NCBI RefSeq assembly: GCF_003112535.1
Contig: NZ_BEWA01000010.1
Coordinates: 1 to 64,000, forward strand
Origin: Streptomyces rishiriensis
GTDB lineage: Bacteria > Actinomycetota > Actinomycetes > Streptomycetales > Streptomycetaceae
Reading direction: 5' to 3'
Length of the DNA: 64,000 nt
This document shows positions 42,400 to 50,487 of the stretch, in pieces (the first letter of the stretch is position 1; each line of letters begins with the position of its first letter). A program made the translations under genes and the position numbers. The notes beneath the pieces are model-generated. The model made no database searches and was not told the DNA's origin. It worked only from the letters and a program-made list of their open reading frames with translations.

Positions 42400-45300
42400 A
42401 TGCCGAGAACCGCTCTGCTCCTCTCCACCGCCCTGCTCGCCGTCGTGCTGTCGCCGACGACGTCCCAGGCCGCCGACGACCCCGCGCCGGTTCCCGTCGA
42501 CCGCTTCGAGGGCGAGGTCCCCTTCGCCTCTCAGCCGGCCGAGGGCATCTTCACCTGGGGCGGCGACGGCGACGATCCGCCCGCCCTGCAGCTGACCGCT
42601 CGCGCCGACGCCCCCGAAGGCCAGAAGGTGCTCACCGGCGCCTACGACATCAGCGGCTACGGCGGCTTCACGCACGACTTCGCGGCCGACCGGCCCGCGC
42701 ACGACTGGTCCGCCCGCCGAGGCGTCCGCTTCTGGTGGGAGGGCCAGGACTCCGGCAAGAAGGTCCCCTTCGAGATCAAGGACGGCGGCGCGAACGGCGA
42801 GGCCTCCGAGCTGTGGACGACCACCTTCACCGACGACTTCAGCGGCTGGAAACAGATCGAGCTCCCCTTCGCCGACTTCGCCTACCGCACGGACTACCAG
42901 CCCGTCGGCGGCATCGACCACGTCCTCGGGCTCACCCAGATGTGGGGGTACGCCGTCACGCTCCCCGTCGGCGTCAAGGGTCTCTTCGCCATGGACGACG
43001 TCGAGCTGTACGGCAGGGCCGACCAGGCGCTGCGGGCGCATGTGACGACCGACGCGGCCGTCTACCCGATACGGGAGGGCGGCACGGCCACCGTCTCGGT
43101 CACCGTCGCCACCACCGGGTCAGCCCCCCTCGACGACCCGGTCACCGTCGCCTACGCGACCACCGGCGGCACCGCCGACCCGGGCCGGGACTACACGCCG
43201 GTCACCGGAACACTCACCTTCCCGGCCGGGACGGCGTCGGGAGCGACGCGGACCATCGAGGTCCGCACCCTCCGCGACAAGTACGCCGAGCCCGCCGAGA
43301 CCGTCCCGCTGAAGCTGACCGTCACCGGGGCCAAGGCCCCCGCCGAGACACCGCAGGTCGTCCTCAACGCCAACGGACTGCCCTATCTGGACGCCAAGTT
43401 GCCGGTGCGCAAGCGTGTCGCCGATCTCCTGTCCCGCATGTCCCTCAGGGAGAAGGCGGGACAGATGACCCAGGCCGAGCGCGGCGCCGTGGGGGAGGGG
43501 GCCGACGTCGCCACGTACGAGCTCGGCTCGCTGCTCTCCGGCGGCGGCTCGACGCCCACGCCGAACACCCCCGGAGCCTGGGCGAAGATGATCGACGGCT
43601 TCCAGCTCCGGGCCCAGGCCACGCGGTTGCAGATCCCGCTGATCTACGGCGTCGACGCCGTGCACGGCCACAACAACCTGGTCGGCGCCACGATCATGCC
43701 GCACAACATCGGCATCGGCGCGACCCGTGACCCCCAACTCGCCCAGCAGACCGGTGCGGTGACGGCCAGTGAGGTCCGCGCCACCGGCGTCCCGTGGGAC
43801 TTCGCCCCCTGCCTGTGCGTCACCCGCGACGAACGCTGGGGCCGCTCCTACGAGTCCTTCGGCGAGGACCCGGCCCTCGTCCAGTCCATGGAGACCGTCA
43901 TCCAGGGGCTACAGGGCCGCGCCGACGGGCGGGATCTGAAGGACGACGACAAGGTCCTGGCCACGGCCAAGCACTTCGTGGGCGACGGCGGCACCGAGTA
44001 CGGCTCGTCCACCACGGGCACGTACACCATCGACCAGGGCGTCACCAAGGTCACCCGGCAGCAGCTGGAGGCCGTCCACCTGGCGCCGTACCGAACGGCC
44101 GTGGACCGGGGCATCGGCACCGTCATGCCGTCGTACTCCTCGCTCGACGTCCTCGGCGACGGACAGGGTCCGGTGAAGATGCACGCCCGCGCCGACATGA
44201 TCAACGGTGTGCTCAAGGGACGTATGGGCTTCGACGGGTTCGTCATCAGCGACTGGAACGCCGTCGACCAGCTCCCCGGCGACTATCCGTCCCAGGTCCG
44301 CACGGCGGTCCGCGCCGGCGTCGACATGATGATGGTGCCGTACGGCTACAAGGACTTCACCTCGGCCCTGATCGGCGAGGTCGACGCCGGACGGGTGAGC
44401 GGCAAGCGGATCGACGACGCCGTCTCGCGCGTCCTCACGCAGAAGTTCCGGCTGGGACTGTTCGAGCACCCTTATGCGCAGACGGCCAACGCCTCCGGGA
44501 TCGGCGGCGCCGCGCACCGGGCCGTCGCCCGTCAGGCGGCCGCCGAGTCGCAGGTGCTCCTGAAGAACAGCGGCGGGCTGCTCCCGCTGAGGAAGGCGCA
44601 GAAGGTCTACGTCGCCGGGTCCAACGCCGACGACCTCGGGAACCAGACCGGAGGCTGGACGGTCACCTGGCAGGGCGCCTCCGGCACCCACACCCAGGGC
44701 ACCACCGTCCTCGACGCGATGCGCAAGGACGGAAACGTCAGCTACTCCAAGGACGCCTCCGCGCCCACGGCCGGCTACGACGTCGGCGTGGTCGTCGTCG
44801 GCGAGACCCCGTACGCGGAGGGCGTCGGGGACGTCGGCAACGGGCACTCCCTCGAACTGTCGGCCGCCGACCGTTCCGCGATCGACAAGGTGTGCGCGGC
44901 CATGAAGTGCGTGGTGCTGGTCGTCTCCGGACGCCCCCAGCTGATCGGCGACCGGCTCGGCGCGATCGACGCCCTGGTCGCGTCCTGGCTGCCGGGCACC
45001 GAGGGCGACGGCGTGGCCGACGTCCTCTACGGGAAACGGCCCTTCACCGGTCGGCTGCCGGTCACCTGGCCCCGGTCCGAGGCTCAGCTGCCCATCAACG
45101 TGGGCGACACGTCGTACGACCCGCTGTTCCCCTATGGCTGGGGCCTGACGACCCTGGCCAAGACGCCGGCGGGCGGCGCGGCCACCCTTCGGACGCTCGG
45201 CGTCGCGGCCGCCGCGGCCGAGCGGGCCGGGGCCGACCGGACGGGCCGGGCACTCGTCGCCCGGGCCCGGCAGATCGTCCAGCAGAAGGTGGGCACGCAC

Positions 45301-45408
45301 CTCACGGCGGGGGCCGCGAAACCGTTCGCCGACGCCGACCACCTCTCGCTCACCGGACGGTACGGAGCGGCCGTCCGGAAGCTGGGCGAGGCCTACCGGG
45401 CCGCCTGA
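42400..45408 (+). CDS. Secreted multidomain GH3 beta-glucosidase/exo-glucanase
   Basis: A 1002-residue secreted enzyme. Order: signal peptide (LLLSTALLAVVLSPTTSQA); a CBM11-like module (about 30-205, DRFEGEVPF, WEGQDSGKKVPFEI); a Calx-beta-like domain (about 208-315, GGTADPGRDYTPVTGTLTFP); the GH3 N-terminal barrel (about 330-720) with the nucleophile Asp618 in GFVISDWNAV; the GH3 C-terminal domain (about 735-915); and an Ala-rich tail. The CBM plus Calx-beta in front of GH3 suggests action on polymeric beta-glucan at the cell surface or outside. AGGGAAGG lies upstream of the ATG. Confidence 0.9.
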   Translation: MPRTALLLSTALLAVVLSPTTSQAADDPAPVPVDRFEGEVPFASQPAEGIFTWGGDGDDPPALQLTARADAPEGQKVLTGAYDISGYGGFTHDFAADRPAHDWSARRGVRFWWEGQDSGKKVPFEIKDGGANGEASELWTTTFTDDFSGWKQIELPFADFAYRTDYQPVGGIDHVLGLTQMWGYAVTLPVGVKGLFAMDDVELYGRADQALRAHVTTDAAVYPIREGGTATVSVTVATTGSAPLDDPVTVAYATTGGTADPGRDYTPVTGTLTFPAGTASGATRTIEVRTLRDKYAEPAETVPLKLTVTGAKAPAETPQVVLNANGLPYLDAKLPVRKRVADLLSRMSLREKAGQMTQAERGAVGEGADVATYELGSLLSGGGSTPTPNTPGAWAKMIDGFQLRAQATRLQIPLIYGVDAVHGHNNLVGATIMPHNIGIGATRDPQLAQQTGAVTASEVRATGVPWDFAPCLCVTRDERWGRSYESFGEDPALVQSMETVIQGLQGRADGRDLKDDDKVLATAKHFVGDGGTEYGSSTTGTYTIDQGVTKVTRQQLEAVHLAPYRTAVDRGIGTVMPSYSSLDVLGDGQGPVKMHARADMINGVLKGRMGFDGFVISDWNAVDQLPGDYPSQVRTAVRAGVDMMMVPYGYKDFTSALIGEVDAGRVSGKRIDDAVSRVLTQKFRLGLFEHPYAQTANASGIGGAAHRAVARQAAAESQVLLKNSGGLLPLRKAQKVYVAGSNADDLGNQTGGWTVTWQGASGTHTQGTTVLDAMRKDGNVSYSKDASAPTAGYDVGVVVVGETPYAEGVGDVGNGHSLELSAADRSAIDKVCAAMKCVVLVVSGRPQLIGDRLGAIDALVASWLPGTEGDGVADVLYGKRPFTGRLPVTWPRSEAQLPINVGDTSYDPLFPYGWGLTTLAKTPAGGAATLRTLGVAAAAAERAGADRTGRALVARARQIVQQKVGTHLTAGAAKPFADADHLSLTGRYGAAVRKLGEAYRAA

Positions 45409-45533
45409 GAAAGCGCCGTCCGCGCGCGCGACCCGGCAGGGCAGGACGTCGGCGGCGGGGGGCGACTGAAGCCCGCCGTACGGATGTGCGGACCCGAAGC
45501 CCCCTAGCCCGTCCCTGACAGGCGCTGCGATCC

Positions 45534-45560
45534 GTCGGGCGGATCGCAGCCGTCGCCCAT
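45534..45560. terminator. Hairpin between convergent GH3 and acyl-CoA dehydrogenase genes
   Basis: GCTGCGATCCG (45534-45544) pairs perfectly with CGGATCGCAGC (45550-45560) around a 5-nt loop. Confidence 0.8.
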
Positions 45561-45629
45561 ATCTCGGTCACCTCGCGGGGTACGGCGGACGCTGTGCCCC
45601 ACGAGGCGGCCCGAGGCCGCGTCGGGGCC

Positions 45630-47354
45630 TCAGGGCTTCATCTCGTACGCCCCCGACAGAGCCTCGACCCGTTGCCAGACGCGCTCCGAACGCGCCGCGT
45701 CGACGACCGGACGCCGGACCGCGCCGAGTGCCCAGAGCTGCTGCTCCCCGGTCGCGGAGTCCTTGCCGTGCAGCTCGACGGCGTGCGCGGAGAAGTCCCG
45801 CACGAGGACGGCGAACAGCTCGTCGAGCACATCGTCGTCGAGGCCCGTGAGGGCGGCCTGCTCCAGGACCAGCTGCCCGTGGACGACGAGCGCGAAGAGC
45901 TGCCCGACGGCGAGGAGCAGGTCGAGGTCCCGGCTCTGCTCCTTGTCCGGCGCGGCCTTGAGCACGAAGTCGCAGAGCGCGTCGGCCTGTTCCCGGGACC
46001 GGGCCACGTTGGGCAGGTGGGCGTACGCGTCGAAGGCCGGCCGCCAGTCATGAAAACGCACCGAACCCAGGCCGCGGGCCGGGCCCTGGCGGAAGAGGAA
46101 CTCGTCGTCGGCCGCGTCGAGGCGGGTGGCGACGGGCTCGTAGGGGACCGGGTCGAGGAGGTGGTTGCGCATGAACTTGAGGATCAGCGCCAGGTTGACG
46201 TGGACGGTGCCCTCCAGCTTCGGCAGGCTGCGGATCTCGACGGCGGCCTGGGCGAAGTAGGTGTCCTTCTCGAAGCCCTTGGCGGCGATGACGTCCCACA
46301 TCAGGTCGATGACCTTCTCGCCCTCGGTGGTCACCTTCATCTTGGTCATCGGGTTGAAGAGGAGGTAGCGGCGGTCGTCGGGGCCCGCGGTGCGGAAGTA
46401 GTCGACGGCCCGGTCGCTGAACAGCTTCATGCCTACGAGCCGGACGTAGGCGTCGGTCAACTCCCGCCGCACATGCGGGAAGGCGGTGACCGGGCGGCCG
46501 TAGAGGATGCGGTTCTGCGCGTGGGTGACGGCCTCGTACATCGCGTGCTCGCAGATGCCGATCGAGGCGGTGCACAGGTTGAACTTGCCGACGTTGACCG
46601 TGTTGAGGGCGGCGTCGAACGCGGCGCGGCCGGTGTGCAGCACGTCCTCCGGGCCTACGGGACAGTCCTCCAGGCGGAACTCGCTGACGTACTTCGACGA
46701 GTCGACGACGTTCTTGACCAGGTGGTACGCCGGGTGGCGGCTGTCAGCGGCGAAGAAGACGTATCCATCGGGGCCTTCCACGTCGGTGCGCCGGCCGAAG
46801 ACGGAGACGAGCCCGGCGGCGTTGCCGTTGCCGATGTAGTACTTGGAACCGGTGGCCCGGAAGCCGCCCGCGCCGTCGGGCTCCAGAAGCATGTCGGTGG
46901 AGTAGATGTCGGCGCCGTGGGCCTTCTCGGACAGGCCGAAGGCGAACACCTCACCCTGGGCGAGCAGTTGCGCCGCGCGGGCGCGGGCGGCGGGGTTCTC
47001 GCTCTGCCAGACCGGGCCGAGGCCGAGGATGGTGACCTGCCACGCGTACCAATAGTCCAGGCCGTAGAAGCCGAGGATCTCGTTGAGGGCGGCTATGCGC
47101 GCGGTGTCCCAGCGCTTGTCGCCCTCGCCCGCTCCGGCGGCGGAAGAGATCGTGAGGAACGTCGCGAAGAGGCCCTCCTCGGCGGCGAACGCGAGGAAGT
47201 CGCCGAGCCAGGCGCGGGTCCGGTAGTCCTCGATCAGGCGGCGCTTGCCCCGCTCCTCGAACCAGTCGACGGTGGCGCGCAACAACCTGCGGGTCTCCGG
47301 GTCGAAGTGCGCGGGGTCGTACGTCCGCGGGTTGAAGAGCAGCGTGTCGGCCAT
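45630..47354 (-). CDS. Acyl-CoA dehydrogenase/oxidase-family flavoprotein
   Basis: A 574-residue protein. It has the FAD and substrate motifs of the family: FAFGLSEKAHGADIYSTDM, FRATGSKYYIGNGNAAGL, and a C-terminal helical domain (GKFNLCTASIGICEHAMYEA, HAQNRILYGRPV). The length exceeds common dehydrogenases (~380) and is nearer the long acyl-CoA oxidase-like group. Substrate unknown. It lies 93 nt downstream of the PadR gene, so it is probably controlled by it. Confidence 0.88.
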   Translation of the reverse strand: MADTLLFNPRTYDPAHFDPETRRLLRATVDWFEERGKRRLIEDYRTRAWLGDFLAFAAEEGLFATFLTISSAAGAGEGDKRWDTARIAALNEILGFYGLDYWYAWQVTILGLGPVWQSENPAARARAAQLLAQGEVFAFGLSEKAHGADIYSTDMLLEPDGAGGFRATGSKYYIGNGNAAGLVSVFGRRTDVEGPDGYVFFAADSRHPAYHLVKNVVDSSKYVSEFRLEDCPVGPEDVLHTGRAAFDAALNTVNVGKFNLCTASIGICEHAMYEAVTHAQNRILYGRPVTAFPHVRRELTDAYVRLVGMKLFSDRAVDYFRTAGPDDRRYLLFNPMTKMKVTTEGEKVIDLMWDVIAAKGFEKDTYFAQAAVEIRSLPKLEGTVHVNLALILKFMRNHLLDPVPYEPVATRLDAADDEFLFRQGPARGLGSVRFHDWRPAFDAYAHLPNVARSREQADALCDFVLKAAPDKEQSRDLDLLLAVGQLFALVVHGQLVLEQAALTGLDDDVLDELFAVLVRDFSAHAVELHGKDSATGEQQLWALGAVRRPVVDAARSERVWQRVEALSGAYEMKP

Positions 47355-47398
47355 GGGTGCCGCCTTTCGGCTGGGAAGGGTGAAAGCGGTAACGGACA

Positions 47399-47427
47399 GA
47401 AGTACGGGTACGGGTACGGATACGGGG
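47399..47427. repeat. Short tandem TACGGG repeats
   Basis: About four imperfect copies of (A/G)TACGGG lie in the gap between the PadR and acyl-CoA dehydrogenase genes. Possible slippage product; no function seen. Confidence 0.6.
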
Positions 47428-47447
47428 GCCGAGCTCCGGTCGGCCGG

Positions 47448-48005
47448 TCAGCGACCGGCGTCGAGGCCGGCGAGTGTGGCGAGGACGTCGTCGAGCCAGG
47501 CGATCATCATCCGCTCGTACGCCATGCCGCCGCGCAGTACGACGTGCTGGAGCTCCCGCTCGGCGTCGAGGGGACCGCCTGCCGTGGGCTCCCCGAAGTC
47601 GCGGGCCTCGCCCGTGAGGTAGTGGGCCAGGCGATCCGTGTGCGCCTGCCGGTGCCGCTCGACCTCAGTGATCAGGGCGGCCGGATCACCGAAGGCGGCG
47701 CCCCGCACCTTCACCGCCAGGTCGTGCCGCACGCTCTCGGGCTCGGTCGCTTCCTGGAGCCACGCGCCGAGCGCGTCCCGCCCCGGCCCGGCGACGGAGT
47801 ACTCCTTCTTGTCCGGACGCCCGTACTGCTGGACGTCCCGGACGTCGACCCAGCCGTCGCTCGTCATGCGCTTGAGCACGCGGTAGATCTGCTGGTGGGT
47901 GGCGGTCCAGAAGTACCCGATGGACCGCTCGAAGCGCCGGGCCAGCTCGTAGCCGGAGCCCGGCTTCTCCAGCAGGGAGACGAGGATCGCGTGCTCGAGC
48001 GCCAT
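47448..48005 (-). CDS. PadR-family transcriptional regulator
   Basis: A 185-residue regulator. The winged HTH is MALEHAILVSLLEKPGSGYE and FWTATHQQIYRVLKRMTSDG; a helical C-terminal domain follows. The ATG at 48005 is set by the family start. A perfect 7-6-7 palindrome 14 nt upstream suggests autoregulation. Confidence 0.92.
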   Translation of the reverse strand: MALEHAILVSLLEKPGSGYELARRFERSIGYFWTATHQQIYRVLKRMTSDGWVDVRDVQQYGRPDKKEYSVAGPGRDALGAWLQEATEPESVRHDLAVKVRGAAFGDPAALITEVERHRQAHTDRLAHYLTGEARDFGEPTAGGPLDAERELQHVVLRGGMAYERMMIAWLDDVLATLAGLDAGR

Positions 48006-48018
48006 GCGCACGATCTTC

Positions 48019-48038
48019 CTATGCACCTCGTTGCATAG
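48019..48038. promoter_or_regulatory. PadR operator (perfect 7-6-7 palindrome)
   Basis: CTATGCA (48019-48025), spacer CCTCGT, TGCATAG (48032-48038). The ATGCA...TGCAT form is the classic PadR operator type. It is 14-33 bp upstream of the PadR start and just after the short peptide gene. Confidence 0.85.
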
Positions 48039-48063
48039 CAACGCCGCAGCCGTGAGACACGGC

Positions 48064-48144
48064 TCACCCGGTGCAGGTCGCGCAGATCGCCGCCGACGGC
48101 GGCATGTCCGGTTCGGGCTGCTCGTCGACCTCCGTGAACTCCAT
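48064..48144 (-). CDS. Short Cys-containing peptide gene (RiPP-precursor-like?)
   Basis: A 26-residue peptide. It starts MEFTEVDEQPEPDMPP, strongly acidic and leader-like, and ends SAAICATCTG with two Cys, two Thr and one Ser. AAGGAGA lies 11 nt upstream of the ATG. It is 58 nt upstream of the PadR gene on the same strand, so it may head the peptide-PadR-dehydrogenase unit. The acidic leader and small Ser/Thr/Cys core resemble ribosomal peptide precursors, but no known family was recognised. A longer in-frame start at 48282 is possible. Confidence 0.4.
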   Translation of the reverse strand: MEFTEVDEQPEPDMPPSAAICATCTG

Positions 48145-48300
48145 CTGCGAGCCGTCTCCTTGACGTCCGGTGGGTGCGGCGGGGTGAGATGGATCCAACT
48201 GGTAGCACCTCCGCAACGATGCTTCCATGGAGATTGAGCCATGCCCTCGTGACAGCACCGAGGAAGGCTCAGGTGCGTTCACAGACCGGAGGTGACGATC

Positions 48301-48390
48301 ATGCCGTCGGCCCCAAAGCCGGACCTCGCCTGCCAGTCACCGCTCTTGTTCATCGGGAGCACGACCCTGTTCCTCGACATCACGGGATGA
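48301..48390 (+). CDS. Very small ORF with strong ribosome binding site
   Basis: A 29-residue frame (MPSAPKPDLACQS then LLFIGSTTLFLDITG) with GGAGGTGA 5 nt before the ATG. Its stop overlaps an ATG (ATGA) that opens a second frame MKDFRIDDVLTGAWGDLDRE, which runs into the next gene. Either a real small coupled pair or the remains of a broken gene. Confidence 0.3.
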   Translation: MPSAPKPDLACQSPLLFIGSTTLFLDITG

Positions 48391-48469
48391 AGGACTTCCG
48401 CATCGACGATGTGCTGACCGGGGCTTGGGGTGACCTCGATCGGGAAGAGGAGCCTTGCTGGAGGTCGGT

Positions 48470-49708
48470 ATGGCCAACGGGAAAGAGTTCAACGGCTCCG
48501 AACGCCCGGCGAAGGCCAGAGGAAGCCTCTCCGTCTTCATTCTCGTGTGGATCGCCTCGCTCTTGCTCGCGCGTAACGCCGTACCGGACTCATCGAAGCA
48601 GGATCACCCATACCAGCCGACCAGGCGTAAGAACGTCGTCCAGTTGCCCAAGTCACCCAAAATCCAGTTCAGGACGCACCGGACGGCTTGGCGCGAGCGA
48701 GCTGCCGCACGCATCCTCTATCTGGAGCAACAGGCAGACCGTGAAAGGTGCCGAACGGCAAAGAGCCCGGCCGAGCAGTGTCAACGGAAGGAGACACTGG
48801 AAGGGATCTCGCGGCAACTCGAAGAGGCGGGCAATGCCATCACCGCACGGAGGCGCCTCTTCTCCGGAGCCGCGGCCCTGGAACGGACCTGGGCCAATGT
48901 GCGCGCGACCGATGTGATGCTGCTTGCGTTGTGTGCGGACGAAGATCTGAGGAGCCGAAGCGCTGACGTGCTGAGCCACGTCCAGCAGCATCTTCGACCG
49001 GGCAACCCGCTTCGAGTGAGGACGGAGGCGGTGGAGAAGCGCCTGGAGACGAAGAATCCTGGACCGGGGGACCGGGAACTCCTCGTCCTCGCTCTGAGCG
49101 CTTCGTACGACGCGCTGGACGCCGAATTCAGCAGAGTGCGCAGCCTCAGCATCATTCTGCGGATCGCCACCTTCTTCGTTCTTCTCGGCGCCGGTGGACT
49201 CGCGGCCTGGGGGTGGTCTTGTCCCCATTCCCTGAACATGTGTTTCATCCCCAAGAGCGGGGGCCCCATCGCATGCCCATCCGGGGAGATTTCTCCGAAA
49301 CCGCACCATGTTCCGAGTCGGTATGCCCAGCGCGACGACGTCCTCCTGATCGAGGCGGCAGGGCTGGCCGGCGCCGCGCTCACCGTCATTGCCTCTCTGC
49401 GCCGGATCCAGGGAACCAGCACTCCTTACATGTTGCCGCTTTCGGCCGCGCTGCTGAAATTCCCGACCGGCGCTCTGACGGCTTTCATCGGGGTGCTGCT
49501 GATCAAGGGGGCGTTCATTCCCGGCCTGAGCGCCCTGGATTCCAGTTCGCAGATCATGGCCTGGGCCGTCATTTTCGGCGCAGCGCAGCATCTTGTGACC
49601 CGCTTCGTCGACGCCCGGGCCCGCGAAACCCTGTCGGACGTGGGCCGCGCGCCCGCCGATCCCGAACCGGTCGCCCCGGGGACCGCACGGGGCTCCGCAA
49701 GGAAGTGA
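48470..49708 (+). CDS. Large membrane protein of unknown function
   Basis: A 412-residue protein. One N-terminal helix (SVFILVWIASLLLA) is followed by a charged helical cytoplasmic-type domain of about 200 residues (ILYLEQQADRERC; RQLEEAGNAITARRRL). Four more helices follow at about 235-400 (IILRIATFFVLLGAGGLAAW; IEAAGLAGAALTVIASL; FPTGALTAFIGVLLIKG; IMAWAVIFGAAQHLV) with a Cys-containing loop (CPHSLNMCFIPKSGGPIAC) between the first two. The ATG at 48470 follows GGAGG with 5 nt. No family was recognised. Base composition is a little less GC-rich than its neighbours. Confidence 0.7.
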   Translation: MANGKEFNGSERPAKARGSLSVFILVWIASLLLARNAVPDSSKQDHPYQPTRRKNVVQLPKSPKIQFRTHRTAWRERAAARILYLEQQADRERCRTAKSPAEQCQRKETLEGISRQLEEAGNAITARRRLFSGAAALERTWANVRATDVMLLALCADEDLRSRSADVLSHVQQHLRPGNPLRVRTEAVEKRLETKNPGPGDRELLVLALSASYDALDAEFSRVRSLSIILRIATFFVLLGAGGLAAWGWSCPHSLNMCFIPKSGGPIACPSGEISPKPHHVPSRYAQRDDVLLIEAAGLAGAALTVIASLRRIQGTSTPYMLPLSAALLKFPTGALTAFIGVLLIKGAFIPGLSALDSSSQIMAWAVIFGAAQHLVTRFVDARARETLSDVGRAPADPEPVAPGTARGSARK

Positions 49709-49810
49709 GCGACCTTCGTTGAAGGAACGGTGGACGCATGGGCTTTCGGCCGGTTTGCCGACCGGGCCGGCCGGTCGGCGTCCGTGAACACCTGGCGCCC
49801 GGCTCGTGCG

Positions 49811-49856
49811 TGCGATGTGCACGGGCGAGGTGTGCGAGGGGGTGTGCGATGTGCAC
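49811..49856. repeat. Direct repeat of TGCGATGTGCAC (period 34)
   Basis: TGCGATGTGCAC occurs at 49811-49822 and 49845-49856 with a related GTGTGCGAGGG between them, about 130 bp upstream of the LanKC remnant. It could be a regulator site or duplication scar. Confidence 0.5.
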
Positions 49857-49985
49857 AGGCCCGGCTGTGCGCAACCCACGCCGTGCCGGTGACAGACGAA
49901 CGATGTCCGTGCTCCGCCGCTCTGCCATCGTGGGAGAGGAACGCCCGGACAACCGCTCAGGAGGGCACCGGATCCGGAGGCTTCC

Positions 49986-50400
49986 GTGGACAAGCGGTAC
50001 GAAATCGCGTCGCGTTCAAGTTCCTCCCCGGCCTGGAGACCCTGTTCCTCGCCAACGCCAAGTACGCGCACCGCGGATCCAGCGGGAAGTTCGTGACCGT
50101 CTATCCGAGCGACGAGTCCGAGTGCGAGCGCATCCTCGCCGAGCTGGGCGACGTCCTCGACGGTCTGCCCGGACGGTGCATCCTCAGCGATCTGCGCTGG
50201 CGGGACGGCCCACTGCACGTCAGATACGGCGCCCTCGCCGACCGCCACTGCGACAACACCGTACGGTGTATCGCCCACTATCACCCGGATTGCCGGACTT
50301 CCCGACGGCGGCGGACCCGGACGGTCGCCCGCCCGGTCCGGCTTCGGGCGGCCGTCTTGGAGGCCCGCCACCTCCGGTTTCGGGCCCGCGGACGTCAGCT
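49986..50400 (+). pseudogene. Decayed class III/IV lanthionine synthetase (LanKC) N-terminal fragment
   Basis: GTG at 49986 has GGAGG 5 nt upstream and reads VDKRYEIA, the usual beginning of LanKC proteins. About 70 expected codons are then missing, the frame shifts, and the sequence continues VAFKFLPGLETLFLANAKYA, HRGSSGKFVTVYPSDESECE and LPGRCILSDLRWRDGPLHVR with YG, matching the phospho-Ser/Thr-lyase N-terminal region of LanKC. Shortly after (about 50270) a further shift gives AADPDGRP and the similarity ends. The kinase and cyclase domains are absent. The upstream gap 49709-49985 has no clear precursor gene. Confidence 0.72.
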
Positions 50401-50487
50401 TGATCCTTGGTCGGGGATGCCTCCGCCGGCGCGAGCCGCTGAGGGCTGACGGCTCTGAGGGTTCAGGGCGCGCAGCCCCGCGGCGTC

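Noticed and set aside
42500..45500. Long + frames parallel to the GH3 gene (42381-43730, 43794-45518)
   Set aside because: Arg/Gly-rich out-of-frame readings of the GH3 gene; they do not indicate a frameshift because the 1002-codon frame is continuous and complete.
49730..50449. A 239-codon intact gene for the LanKC-like segment
   Set aside because: The first 85 codons have no coding character, and the true RBS and start are in another frame, so it is a broken gene rather than a short one.
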